The notes beneath the pieces are model-generated. The model did no database searches, was not told where the DNA came from, and was given only the letters and a program-made list of their open reading frames with translations. Shown here in pieces: positions 8,762-18,342 of a DNA stretch of 64,000 nt. The stretch lies in assembly GCA_900112785.1 (NCBI GenBank), contig FONB01000002.1, positions 532,898 through 596,897 of the forward strand, in the 5' to 3' direction. The translations under genes and the position numbers were made by a program. Source of the stretch: Phytobacter palmae. Lineage in GTDB: Bacteria; Pseudomonadota; Gammaproteobacteria; Enterobacterales; Enterobacteriaceae. Within the stretch, counting starts at the first letter, position 1. Each line of letters opens with the position of its first letter.

Positions 8762-10369
8762 ATGCGCGATAAAATGACCACTCAACGGTGGTCGTTCTTT
8801 TTTCTGAGCTTAACATTAGCGGCTCTATTCATTCCAATGCTCCACCATAACTTATGGGGAGGCGATGATTGGGGACCACATTTATTACGCATGCAAGCTC
8901 TCAATGCACAACTTGACCATCAACAATTTCCTCCCCTTTTTGACTACTGGACAGAAAATCAGTACGGTTTATCGTGGGGAGCATTTTATCCCCCACTGAG
9001 TACTTTATTACTTTTTATAAGCAGAATTTTTCTGTTTGGCTTTGAAAATAATGCGCTATAGATGAAACTCACCCTGGGATCAATTATTCTAATCTCAGCA
9101 TTTTCAGCATACTATTCAGCTAAACGGGAGTTTTCCTCCACAACTGCTGGCAATATCAGCGCAACACTTTTTATTAGCTCAAGTTATTTCTTATGTAATT
9201 ATTTCCAAAGATTTGCTGTTGGGGAATGTCTCGCAATGGCATTCATGCCCTTGCTTATAAGGGGGTGCAATGCATTATTAACAGGTGATAAAGATCGAAA
9301 ACTAATTCCTTTATCCTGCACATTAATACTCTTATCAAACATCCCCAGCTTCATCGTTGTGTTAATTTTCTTTTTCATATTTTCGTTGATAAATATTAAA
9401 AAAATCATTACACGAGAAAACATTGTTTTTCTGGCAAAATCAGCTCTGGTTAGTCTAATAATTTCCAGCTTTTACTGGTTACCACTGCTTTATCATATGC
9501 ATTACTCTGATATCTTTGCATTCACCAAAATGCAAAAATCTTATGAGTTTATAAATCAAACCAGAGTTAATATTCTGCATGTATTATTTGCCACGAAAAA
9601 TACAAGTGGAACGATTGGATATAGCTTATTTCTAAGTCCTGGAATTTTACTTATCGCTTTATGTCTTATTGCACTATTCACTGATAAAGAGCGCACATCA
9701 AGATCTATGCTGCTGATCGCTGGCATTCTTATATTAATGCTATGCCCTGTTTTCTCATGGAACTGGATACCAGAAAAAATATCCTTATTACAGCTAATAC
9801 AGTTCTCCTGGAGATTATTGAGTTGCATCACTGCAATCCTCTCTCTTTATGCTGTACTACCTGTATTGCAATGGATGAATAAGTCAAAAAACTGGCTAAT
9901 TATTTTACCTATGCTCATCGCATTGCAAATCATATTCCCGATTCACGGTGCCATTTTTTCCACACCGCCAGAATATAGTTCAAATATTTTATATCGTGAC
10001 TATGTAAACAATAATATTAAATTCCCAATAACTCATGAATCACTCAACGAAGCAGTATCCTTTGTTATTGAAAAACCGAATGGTTTTAAGAATGGATATC
10101 CTTATTTTAACGTTGAAGCAGAAAAATCGACTACCCTGACCCTACCTTATATTATGTATTCTGGTTATTATCTTATGATTGATAACAAAAAAACACAGCC
10201 AATATATTTAGATAGTGGCTTTATAGGCGCGAACGTAGAAAAAGGTATGCATACCATCACTCTGGGATATGATAAAAATATTTATATCATCCCTGGGTTA
10301 ATTAGTTTAGCGATGCTTTTAATTATTATCATTTCAGAAAGTCGCTTGTATATACGACGACACCGCTGA
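8762..10369 (+). pseudogene. GT-C-like multi-pass membrane protein interrupted by an amber codon
   Basis: Two stretches in the same frame, to 9061 and from 9062, are separated only by TAG at 9059-9061. Joined they make about 534 codons with many membrane helices. The N-terminal loop GGDDWGPHLLRMQAL followed by GAFYPPLS is typical of PTPS-related (PF10131) and GT-C glycosyltransferase-like proteins, which move sugars onto lipid carriers or surface glycans. The start at 8762 has GGAAAGAGAG upstream; 8774 is the alternative. The base composition is much more AT-rich than the neighbours. A single substitution seems to have killed an otherwise intact gene; suppression cannot be excluded. Confidence 0.7.
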
Positions 10370-10508
10370 AAATCTTTAGACGGCCACGCATAGTGATTTT
10401 TTCGTTGTTCATTACTCGCGTGGCACTACAAAAAAAGCTCAGCATGGATCGAAGGTTGCGCAGAAAATACACATGTCGTTTGCGCATAAGCCCATCGGAT
10501 CGCCAGAT

Positions 10509-10550
10509 ATCTTCTGCTTTGAGAGTAAAAATAATATCAAAGCAGAAGAT
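10509..10550. repeat. perfect 14-bp inverted repeat
   Basis: Arms ATCTTCTGCTTTGA (10509-10522) and TCAAAGCAGAAGAT (10537-10550) match perfectly around a 14-base loop, with CCAG/CTGG outside. It lies between the membrane protein gene and the convergent MFS gene. No T-run follows on the right, so a standard terminator is doubtful. Confidence 0.6.
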
Positions 10551-10582
10551 ACCTGGCAGAGCGGGAATAAGGCCGTTATTTT

Positions 10583-11737
10583 TTACCTGTCCAATATGGG
10601 CTTAAAGCGTAATGCTATCGCCATCAACAGGATGACGCCTGCACTCATAATGAGCCACGCGTTAGTCAATGACGCACCGCTGTCACGTACGATACCGGCG
10701 ATTAATGGCATCAGCGCCGCAATGAGATATCCGCCGCCCTGCACCCGTGACAGTAATTTCCCTGCCTCGGCCGGCGTTCGCGCGTGATCAAATGTCACGA
10801 TGAGTGATAGCGGGAACAGCGCGCCAATACCGCTACCGAGTAGCAATGTTGACACAACTGGCGTGGTACCTGGAAAAAATACAAGACACATCAGCCCTGC
10901 CAACAGCATCAATAACACGATGAGCAGCGGAACACGGCGGTCAGGAAATCGCGTTATCAGGGCTGAAACGGCAAATCCCGCCGCAACTTCGGTTAACGTA
11001 AGCCAGGCCAGCATATACCCGCTGCTGCGTGCGCTCCAACCCGCCTGGATATAGAGCGGCGGAAGCCACGCCAGAACCAGGGTATAGGCGCCTGTCCCTA
11101 TGCCAAAAAACACCAGTAACAACCACGTCCGGGATGACGATAAAGCAACCTCTGCGGACACCGCTTTTCCTACCTGGCGGTGCCTGGCCCATAACAGCCA
11201 AAATATCAGGGCAAAAAGCGCTAACAAACCGGCTATTGCCAGCGTAGGCTTTAGATCAAGTCGGGTAAATAAAGGCTCGGCTGTGGCGGCAGCCAGCGCC
11301 GCGCCAGCCATAATACCGGTGCTGAACAGCGACATAAAAGTGCTGGCCGATTGCGTATATTCCTTTTTTATAAGGGCTGGCATTAACGCCTGGATCATGC
11401 CAATACTGGCTCCACCTGCTAAAGCCGTGCTCATAAGCCCCGTGAGTGACGTGCTAAAACCCCTAAATAAACAGGCGAAAAGCAGGATCGAAAGCCCTGC
11501 TGTAATACCCAGAACTGCACCGGTCCTGGCTAAAAGCCATGGCCCACTGAGCGCAACCAGTCCCATCATTGCTACCGGCAGGGTGGTTAGCAGGCTGAAT
11601 TCTGTGGCAGATAACCCTGCTTCACGCTGTAAAATCGGAAATAACGGCCCGATGGAAGCCAGAATGGGGCGAAGATTCAACCCGATCAAAAAGGCGATAA
11701 ATGCGAACATTAAGGGCGAAGAGGCAATACGTTTCAA
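10583..11737 (-). CDS. MFS transporter, CynX/NimT type
   Basis: A 384-residue, twelve-helix major facilitator. The segment LIGLNLRPILASIGPLFP near the N-terminus is characteristic of the cyanate/nitroimidazole transporter (CynX/NimT) branch. The start is a TTG at 11737: AAGGAG lies 7 bases before it and no ATG with a ribosome binding site is available. It is divergent from a MarR regulator, with a perfect palindrome between them, so it is very probably repressed by that regulator. The substrate is unknown; export of a drug or metabolite, or uptake of an anion, are both possible. Confidence 0.85.
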   Translation of the reverse strand: MKRIASSPLMFAFIAFLIGLNLRPILASIGPLFPILQREAGLSATEFSLLTTLPVAMMGLVALSGPWLLARTGAVLGITAGLSILLFACLFRGFSTSLTGLMSTALAGGASIGMIQALMPALIKKEYTQSASTFMSLFSTGIMAGAALAAATAEPLFTRLDLKPTLAIAGLLALFALIFWLLWARHRQVGKAVSAEVALSSSRTWLLLVFFGIGTGAYTLVLAWLPPLYIQAGWSARSSGYMLAWLTLTEVAAGFAVSALITRFPDRRVPLLIVLLMLLAGLMCLVFFPGTTPVVSTLLLGSGIGALFPLSLIVTFDHARTPAEAGKLLSRVQGGGYLIAALMPLIAGIVRDSGASLTNAWLIMSAGVILLMAIALRFKPILDR

Positions 11738-11786
11738 AACAATCTCCTTATAGGCATCTGTTTGCTCCAACAAAAAAATGCCGCGA

Positions 11787-11814
11787 GCATTTATCTTAAC
11801 ATTAAGATAAATGC
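11787..11814. promoter_or_regulatory. palindromic operator of the MFS/MarR pair
   Basis: GCATTTATCTTAA and its exact reverse complement flank a 2-base centre. The 28-bp dyad lies midway between the MFS start (11737) and the marR-like start (11873), the usual place for a MarR dimer to control both promoters. Confidence 0.75.
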
Positions 11815-11872
11815 AGTCCTTGTGTAAGATGGACCGCACAACTCGATAAATAACCCTGATAAAGGTACGAAC

Positions 11873-12361
11873 ATGCGTGACCATTTAGACTTCGTTGTCA
11901 GCCAGTGGGAGAGCGCAATGCCCGAGCTGGACGCCTCTTCAATGAAAATTTTTGGCCGAATGTTGAGGGTAATGAAGCATCTGGGAAAAATGCGCGCCCA
12001 GGCGCTTGAGCCGTTCGGCTTTCGGGATGGAGAATTTGACGTTCTTGCCACTTTGCGCCGCTCCGGTGCGCCTTATTGCCTTTCGCCAACACAGCTATAT
12101 AAATCTCTGCTGGTCACTTCCGGCGCGATGACAAATCGTCTTAATCATCTGGAAGAGCAAGGGCTTATTGAGCGAATTAATGATCCCGATGACAAACGCA
12201 GCACGCTGGTCAGTCTGACATCCTATGGGCGAGAGCGTATCGAACAAGCGTTGACCGTCCACACTGAAACGCAAAACGCGATACTGGCCAACTTATCTGA
12301 CGCTCAGCGACAGCAGCTTGAATCACTATTAAAGGATTTGTTACTGACATTTCCGGACTGA
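11873..12361 (+). CDS. MarR family transcriptional regulator
   Basis: A 162-residue winged-helix protein. The core reads FGFRDGEFDVLATLRRSG, then LSPTQLYKSLLVTSGAMTNRLNHLEEQGLIER (recognition helix) and the wing DPDDKRSTLVSLT, all standard for MarR/SlyA-type dimers. It is divergent from the CynX-like transporter and probably represses that gene and itself through the palindrome at 11787-11814. The ligand is unknown. Confidence 0.9.
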   Translation: MRDHLDFVVSQWESAMPELDASSMKIFGRMLRVMKHLGKMRAQALEPFGFRDGEFDVLATLRRSGAPYCLSPTQLYKSLLVTSGAMTNRLNHLEEQGLIERINDPDDKRSTLVSLTSYGRERIEQALTVHTETQNAILANLSDAQRQQLESLLKDLLLTFPD

Positions 12362-12375
12362 GATTGCGGGGGTGA

Positions 12376-12570
12376 TTGTGGTGCTCGCTAATATCAATAA
12401 GGTCGGGTACACATCAAAGGCCATCCGCTCTCTCAGGCGGTGAAGCGCTATTTAATGTGCCGATATCTTTACACAGCGGGAACCACATTAAGGTACTGGG
12501 GACACCGCACGCGATCGAATCAGAATGTCTCTCTGCTACACGCGTTATGAAAGCCTTTATTGAAAATTGA
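12376..12570 (+). pseudogene. possible alpha/beta-hydrolase C-terminal remnant
   Basis: A frame without a credible start ends in ...LHSGNHIKVLGTPHAIESECLSATRVMKAFIEN*, cited here only in short parts: GNHIKVLG, TPHAI and VMKAFIEN. This resembles the last strand, catalytic His and final helix of TAP-like hydrolases. Nothing upstream in this frame continues the fold. I consider it a fragment; chance similarity is possible. Confidence 0.3.
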
Positions 12571-12780
12571 GTCTGCCGGAAGATCTCTTAATGTAACTGG
12601 TACAAATGAGGGGCGAAATTATCTCCCGGGCAACCAGTAAGAAAGAGTGTTAATGAAAGTGACAGTAATATTTTTCTCACCTGGGGAAGACTCTTAAAAC
12701 TGTTCTATATTTACCTGACAAAGAACGGAAAAAATTCAAAAGAGATGCCTGATTAACTCCAGGCCTTTTCCCTTAGAAAA
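12571..12780. other. intergenic, no gene seen
   Basis: AT-rich sequence between the hydrolase-like remnant and the 3' end of the leftward large gene. No RNA gene or clear terminator was recognised. Confidence 0.35.
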
Positions 12781-14988
12781 TTAGCCCACCAGACGTTTTC
12801 TTCTCAGGGTTAATATATGATCTGCCAGTATGTCAACCTTACGCATAAGATCAATGTAATGTCCATTTAGAGCCGATCCGGGTGTTAACTGTGGATTTTC
12901 CTCAAATGATTCTGCGGCTCTGTTTTCCAGACCCGCTGAGTTCTCCTCTTTTTCATAACTCAATACTTCACCAGACTGGTAGCGTTCAATAGCGCCTGTA
13001 TTATACTTCAAAGCAGATTTTAAATAATACACAGAAGAAATTAGTTCAGAAGAAACAAGTTTGTTTTTGAGTGCAGAAAGTAAAGGATATATTTCACTTT
13101 TGGGTAAATCAGAGCCAAACTTTGTGTAATCTATGACTAACTTTAACGATGACTTATTATTCCCTAATACTTTTATATATTTTAGAATAGAAGATGACAA
13201 TGCAGATATTCCAGCATCCATATCTAAAATGCGACCACCTTCAAAGAATAAATCATGCGCATTCTCTGAGAGATTAATCCAGGCCTGCATATTCTCTTTC
13301 TCAGGATGGCTTCCCCTGGTCAAAAGAGATTCATTGCCAAGATAAAACTCAAAATATGGCGTGTATGTATTCAAGCTTCCTTTTCGTTGCTTAATATTAG
13401 TATCGCGCCCGCCAAGATGTTCATATAATTCATGAGCAGCCTTCGATCCCGACGAGAACAAATGACGCTTCATTATTTCACCATCTACATTTATATCTTC
13501 GGTTGTTTTACTTTGATTTATTTTTCTATAATGCTTCCCATTCAAAACAGTATTTATTTTTTGCTCTGACAGCAGAGTACTTACATGAACGAGCTCTTCC
13601 CAGAGATCAGATTCTCTAATGATGAAATTGTCATGCTCGCTTTCTTCTTCTTTTTTAAAAAACTTGCGATGCTTATTTAATATCCCGAGTATTTTTTCAT
13701 GGCCCTTCTCAACACATTGTTTCAGCCTGGCGATCAGGTCTTCCATCTCACTCAGATGGTTTGCCCTTCTCACTTTTAACTGACTTTCATCAACCGCGTG
13801 CACCTTCAGTACCTTTAAGTCAGGGCTGCCGAAATTCTTGTAAACCTCCATCTTGTCACTTACCAGGCTTACAAGATTTTCCAGGTGAACATACATTGCG
13901 GTACTGATGCCCTCACCCAAAGAAAGGCGTGTACCTTCGGCTTCACCAACCTCGGCGTTCCACGAAGTTTTACTACGCTCACTAAAACCAAACGAGCCGA
14001 TATTTGAAAATGAATCGATGAATGGTTTTAATTCCTTATTGGAGGATTGTGCAATACGCTCTTGCAATCCAGCTTCGTCTACCGGAAGAGTAACTGCAAA
14101 TTTTGTAGGCGGTACATATTTTTCAGGCAACATATAAGCCACTTCAGGAACATCTGTTTCCGCTGTGTCTGTCTCGACCGGAGTATTAAGACCTGCTTTA
14201 CCCGCGCTCCTGATTTCCCTCAACAGGCGTATCATTTTCTCCGAAAACATATCTTCAAACGGTCGACTATACGGTGAAACATGGCCGGTAAATCTAAACT
14301 GAGGCCGCCCTCCCCCTAAACTTGTGCGAAAATTATGCAAGGCGAGATTAATAGCCAACTGTTGATACTCCGGTCGTTTTTCTACTAATCGGGCAAGAAT
14401 TTCCCCTTGTGATTTATAGTCCCCTAATTTCTTAACTGAAACATATCGACGACTTAAACTACCCTTTTCGTAAAGACCTGATTCCTTTCCAGCTAAATGA
14501 CTCTCCTGCTCTCCATCGGATTCGTCAGTAACCTCAACATTATCAGAAAGCCAATCCTTTTCTGGAACCAGAGAAAATTCCTTCATAAGACTATTCATTA
14601 ATTCCGCTCTATACTTTTTATCACTTTTACTATTTTGTTTTATTTGAAAATCTTTCCATGCATTATTGAGATTAGCCATTGCCAACTCATCACCCTTAAA
14701 TTCCGAGGCAAATTGTATTCTTAATGAAAAAGGATCCTGCGCATTAAGGAATGCATTTTTCAGGTTCTGCCGTCTTTTGAAGATTTGTTGCTTTTCTCTA
14801 TTTTTTTGCTTTCTTTTATCTTTTTTATTCAACTGGATGACTGTTGAACCTGGTTGCTGTGGGGATATGACTGATGGCCGATTATCAGCCAGGACGACAC
14901 CACGCGTACCTTGTTTTTTCTTTTGCATCACAGAATTAGCAACAGAGATATGTTTATTTGTTTTTGGTTTCTCTGCTTTTGCATACAT
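12781..14988 (-). CDS. large putative secreted toxin with ADNRP/VIQL leader
   Basis: A 735-residue protein. I chose ATG 14988 because AGGAGG lies 7 bases upstream; the longer frame to 15048 lacks one. The N-terminus is lysine-rich (AKAEKPKTNK) with ANSVMQKKK, then VVLADNRPSV and STVIQL. As I recall, such DNRP plus VIQ leaders head large toxins linked to contractile injection or other export systems in many bacteria. There is no signal peptide. The middle is charged and helical (EKGHEKILGILNKHRKFFKKEEE); the C-terminal region (about 470-735) is unrecognised. The composition is AT-rich and no immunity partner is obvious. A toxin or effector role is inferred from the leader and from its place next to thrW. 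Confidence 0.5.
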   Translation of the reverse strand: MYAKAEKPKTNKHISVANSVMQKKKQGTRGVVLADNRPSVISPQQPGSTVIQLNKKDKRKQKNREKQQIFKRRQNLKNAFLNAQDPFSLRIQFASEFKGDELAMANLNNAWKDFQIKQNSKSDKKYRAELMNSLMKEFSLVPEKDWLSDNVEVTDESDGEQESHLAGKESGLYEKGSLSRRYVSVKKLGDYKSQGEILARLVEKRPEYQQLAINLALHNFRTSLGGGRPQFRFTGHVSPYSRPFEDMFSEKMIRLLREIRSAGKAGLNTPVETDTAETDVPEVAYMLPEKYVPPTKFAVTLPVDEAGLQERIAQSSNKELKPFIDSFSNIGSFGFSERSKTSWNAEVGEAEGTRLSLGEGISTAMYVHLENLVSLVSDKMEVYKNFGSPDLKVLKVHAVDESQLKVRRANHLSEMEDLIARLKQCVEKGHEKILGILNKHRKFFKKEEESEHDNFIIRESDLWEELVHVSTLLSEQKINTVLNGKHYRKINQSKTTEDINVDGEIMKRHLFSSGSKAAHELYEHLGGRDTNIKQRKGSLNTYTPYFEFYLGNESLLTRGSHPEKENMQAWINLSENAHDLFFEGGRILDMDAGISALSSSILKYIKVLGNNKSSLKLVIDYTKFGSDLPKSEIYPLLSALKNKLVSSELISSVYYLKSALKYNTGAIERYQSGEVLSYEKEENSAGLENRAAESFEENPQLTPGSALNGHYIDLMRKVDILADHILTLRRKRLVG

Positions 14989-15483
14989 ACCACAACCTCC
15001 TGACTTTCCTTTAGGTGAATCGGTGTCGACATTGGCTTGTATGAACATTACATATGCATGGAAAAAACGAGTTTACCCGGTCCGTATACAACGAATTCAT
15101 TATAGCATGGCAATCCAGTGGTTAAATTTTCTTCAACTGACTATGGCTGTGCTGATCATAGCCCTCTGTCACGGGATGCTCGTCCGCAATCGTTTATTAC
15201 CAGGGCTGAAGACGAAGAACGCAGGCTGGATATGGTGAAGTTTATTCATCCAACTCATTGCTTGCGCTTGACCCTGCTCGGGCGCTTAACACTTTCATGC
15301 TCAAGTCGCTGAATTAAGCCTACATAGCGTTAATGAATAAACGCAATCAATCCCTAATGCACGATAGCGATTCGAGCCAGTTCACCCGGCCGGTAGACTC
15401 AGATCAACACAGTGAAACGTAACCCCGGTATAACCCTCGGCGTTCAAATCGACTCAGAAATTCAGGTAAGGTATTAATTTAGA
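14989..15483. other. intergenic between putative toxin gene and thrW
   Basis: No convincing gene. A GTG-started frame at 15118-15312 is open but has no ribosome binding site or family resemblance. No integrase, and no second copy of the tRNA 3' end, was noticed here although thrW is a known integration site. Confidence 0.4.
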
Positions 15484-15559
15484 TGGTGCCGATAATAGGA
15501 GTCGAACCTACGACCTTCGCATTACGAATGCGCTGCTCTACCAACTGAGCTATATCGGC
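15484..15559 (-). tRNA. thrW: tRNA-Thr (anticodon CGU)
   Basis: A 76-nucleotide cloverleaf ending in encoded CCA. The anticodon stem-loop reads ATTCGTAAT, giving anticodon CGT. The T-arm is GTTCGACTC. Sequence and position after proBA match E. coli thrW, a recognised target for island and phage integration. Confidence 0.97.
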
Positions 15560-15611
15560 CCTGAAAGGAGGGGATTCACGTCGGTGAACCACGGTGCAAA
15601 AGGTTAGATCT

Positions 15612-15671
15612 AACGAGGTGATGCGTCAATGCCCTTTGGAATCAAACGGCTACTTTTGCATCACCCTCGTT
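15612..15671. repeat. long hairpin between proA and thrW
   Basis: Arms AACGAGGTGATGC (15612-15624) and GCATCACCCTCGTT (15658-15671) pair with a one-base bulge around a 33-base loop. It immediately follows proA in the transcript towards thrW and could be a processing or attenuation structure. Confidence 0.45.
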
Positions 15672-15676
15672 GTTAT

Positions 15677-16930
15677 TTACGCACGAATCGTATCGTCGCC
15701 AAAGCCGATCCACTTGTAGGTCGTCAGGGCTTCAAGGCCCATCGGCCCGCGCGCATGCAGTTTTTGCGTGCTCACCGCCACTTCCGCGCCAAGGCCAAAC
15801 TGACCGCCGTCGGTGAAACGCGTTGAGGCATTAACATAAACGGCAGAAGAGTCGACTTCGTTGACAAAACGGTTCGCATTGCTGAGGGTACGCGTCAGGA
15901 TAGCATCTGAATGCTGCGTGCCGTGCTCACGGATATGGGCGATAGCATCGTCCAGGTCGGCAACGATTTTCACATTCAGATCCAGCGACAGAAACTCATT
16001 GTCGTACTCTTCCTCTTTAACCGGCACAACCACAGCCGGGCCAGATTGCAGCGCCGTCAGCGACCGGGCATCCGCATGCAAGGTGACGCCGCTTTCCGCC
16101 ATCTGCTTACTCAACGCAGGCAGGAAGGTATCCGCAATATCCTGGTGAACCAGCAGCGTTTCGACGGTGTTACAGGTACTCGGACGCTGGGTTTTCGCAT
16201 TCACGATAATTTTCAGCGCAGGCGCAAACTCGGCAGTGTGATCAACGAAAATGTGACAGACGCCGATGCCCCCGGTGATCACCGGAATAGTGGACTGTTC
16301 GCGGCACAGCTTGTGCAGACCAGCGCCACCGCGGGGGATCAGCATGTCGATGTATTTATCCATCTTAAGCATTTCATTGACCAGCGCGCGATCCGGGCTT
16401 TCAATCGCCTGTACCGCACCGGCAGGTAAACCGCACTCTTCCAGCGCCTGCTGAATCACTTTTACCGTTGCCGCATTGGTGCGCCAGGTCTCTTTACCGC
16501 CGCGCAGAATCGCCGCGTTACCGGTTTTCAGGCACAGGGAAGCCACATCCACGGTGACATTTGGACGTGCTTCGTAAATGACGCCAATCACGCCGAGCGG
16601 CACACGGCGACGCTCAATGCGCAGGCCGCTGTCCAGCAGACCACCATCAATCACCTGCCCTACCGGGTCAGCCAGCTTACATACCTGGCGAACATCGTCA
16701 GCAATCGCTTTCAAACGCGCTGTCGTCAACGCAAGGCGATCAAGCAGCGCTTCGCTCAGTCCATTACGGCGAGCCTCCAGAACGTCCTGTTCGTTGGCGA
16801 GAATAATCTCGTCGGACTGCGCTTCAAGGTAATCGGCGATTTTTTCCAGCACGCGATTTTTTTCACGGCTGGAGAGCAATGCCAGCTTGTATGACGCTGC
16901 TTTTGCAGCGATGCCCATCTGTTCCAGCAT
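15677..16930 (-). CDS. proA: glutamate-5-semialdehyde dehydrogenase
   Basis: A 417-residue protein that reduces gamma-glutamyl phosphate with NADPH in the second step of proline synthesis. It has the full family length, the ALDH-like fold and the catalytic cysteine region [13 protein letters not shown]. It follows proB by 11 bp and is surely co-transcribed with it; thrW lies downstream as in E. coli. Confidence 0.97.
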   Translation of the reverse strand: MLEQMGIAAKAASYKLALLSSREKNRVLEKIADYLEAQSDEIILANEQDVLEARRNGLSEALLDRLALTTARLKAIADDVRQVCKLADPVGQVIDGGLLDSGLRIERRRVPLGVIGVIYEARPNVTVDVASLCLKTGNAAILRGGKETWRTNAATVKVIQQALEECGLPAGAVQAIESPDRALVNEMLKMDKYIDMLIPRGGAGLHKLCREQSTIPVITGGIGVCHIFVDHTAEFAPALKIIVNAKTQRPSTCNTVETLLVHQDIADTFLPALSKQMAESGVTLHADARSLTALQSGPAVVVPVKEEEYDNEFLSLDLNVKIVADLDDAIAHIREHGTQHSDAILTRTLSNANRFVNEVDSSAVYVNASTRFTDGGQFGLGAEVAVSTQKLHARGPMGLEALTTYKWIGFGDDTIRA

Positions 16931-16941
16931 ACATCTGCTCC

Positions 16942-18045
16942 TTAACGGATGATCATATCGTCGCGATGCACGGCGACCGGGCCATATTCATAGCCGAGAA
17001 TGGAATCAATTTGCTGCGAATGATGGCCGGCAATGCGACGCAGCGCGTCACTGTTATAGCGGGTAACGCCATGTGCAATATCGCGACCTTCGAGGTTACG
17101 GATGCGGATCACTTCACCACGGGAAAAGTTGCCTGTCACGCTTTTAATCCCTTTTGGCAGCAAGGAGCTACCGCGTTCCAGGATAGCGGCAGTCGCGCCT
17201 TCATCAACGGTGATTTCACCAGCCGGAGGCGCGCCAAAAATCCAGCGTTTACGGTTTTCCAGTGGTGAAGCCTGTGCATGGAAAAGCGTCCCAACCTGAA
17301 CCCCTTCCATCACATCGCCAATTACACCCGGCCTGCTGCCTGCAGCAATGATGGTATCGATACCCGCACGGCAGGCGACATCCGCCGCCTGTAATTTGGT
17401 TCCCATACCGCCAGTACCCAGTCCTGATACGCTGTCACCCGCAATAGCGCGCAATGCGTCATCAATACCGTAGACATCTTTGATTAATTCAGCGTCCGGG
17501 TTGTTACGTGGGTCAGCGGTAAAAAGACCTTGCTGATCGGTAAGAAGAAGGAGTTTGTCTGCGCCCGCCAGGATAGCGGCCAGCGCCGATAAATTGTCAT
17601 TGTCGCCGACTTTGATTTCCGCCGTCGCAACGGCGTCATTTTCGTTAATGACCGGCACAATATTGTTGTCGAGGAGCGCACGCAGGGTGTCACGCGCATT
17701 AAGGAAACGCTCACGGTCTTCCATATCTGCGCGGGTTAGCAGCATTTGCCCAACGTGGATACCGTAAATCGAGAACAGCTGTTCCCATAACTGGATCAGA
17801 CGGCTTTGCCCGACAGCGGCAAGAAGTTGTTTCGATGCGATGGTGGCGGGCAACTCCGGGTAGCCCAGATGCTCGCGCCCGGCGGCAATAGCGCCAGAAG
17901 TCACAATAACAATACGATGCCCTGCTGCATGCAGCTGTGCGCACTGGCGCACGAGTTCAACAATGTGGGCGCGGTTCAGGCGGCGGGATCCGCCCGTTAA
18001 AACACTGGTGCCGAGTTTCACTACCAGCGTCTGGCTGTCGCTCAT
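16942..18045 (-). CDS. proB: glutamate 5-kinase
   Basis: A 367-residue protein with an N-terminal amino acid kinase domain ([33 protein letters not shown]) and a C-terminal PUA domain. It phosphorylates glutamate for proline synthesis and is feedback-inhibited by proline in this family. First gene of the proBA operon, divergent from phoE. Confidence 0.97.
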   Translation of the reverse strand: MSDSQTLVVKLGTSVLTGGSRRLNRAHIVELVRQCAQLHAAGHRIVIVTSGAIAAGREHLGYPELPATIASKQLLAAVGQSRLIQLWEQLFSIYGIHVGQMLLTRADMEDRERFLNARDTLRALLDNNIVPVINENDAVATAEIKVGDNDNLSALAAILAGADKLLLLTDQQGLFTADPRNNPDAELIKDVYGIDDALRAIAGDSVSGLGTGGMGTKLQAADVACRAGIDTIIAAGSRPGVIGDVMEGVQVGTLFHAQASPLENRKRWIFGAPPAGEITVDEGATAAILERGSSLLPKGIKSVTGNFSRGEVIRIRNLEGRDIAHGVTRYNSDALRRIAGHHSQQIDSILGYEYGPVAVHRDDMIIR

Positions 18046-18197
18046 GATTTCTGCCGTTCAACGTAGAAGAAAAAAATTAAACAGTCTTTGTAACAGGATC
18101 AGAGCCAACTTCCAACTGTGAGTTTTAACAACTTAAGAAAATCCTTGAAGGCAATCAGAAAACCTACTTACAAAACTTGACGTTTTCATGACACGAC

Positions 18198-18250
18198 CTG
18201 TAAAACCTGCTTTGTAAAAAAATAAATAAGAATTGTCATAAAACTTTAAT
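18198..18250 (+). promoter_or_regulatory. candidate PhoB boxes upstream of phoE
   Basis: Two stretches resemble the Pho-box pattern of two 7-mers separated by 4 bases: CTGTAAAACCTGCTTTGT (18198-18215) and TTGTCATAAAACTTTAAT (18233-18250). Phosphate control of phoE by PhoB is established in E. coli; the match here is by eye. Confidence 0.45.
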
Positions 18251-18342
18251 TCGCAGACGTTAAAACCCTACGTGAATTTTTCACTTGAGCGGCGACGTTC
18301 AGCGATCTAAAGCGCGTTAATTACAATTAATCAGGAAACATA

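Noticed and set aside
9059..9061. General recoding of TAG in this organism
   Set aside because: Backbone genes show no in-frame TAG, so a local mutation is far more likely.
15118..15312. Possible small gene between the putative toxin gene and thrW
   Set aside because: GTG start without ribosome binding site and no family resemblance.
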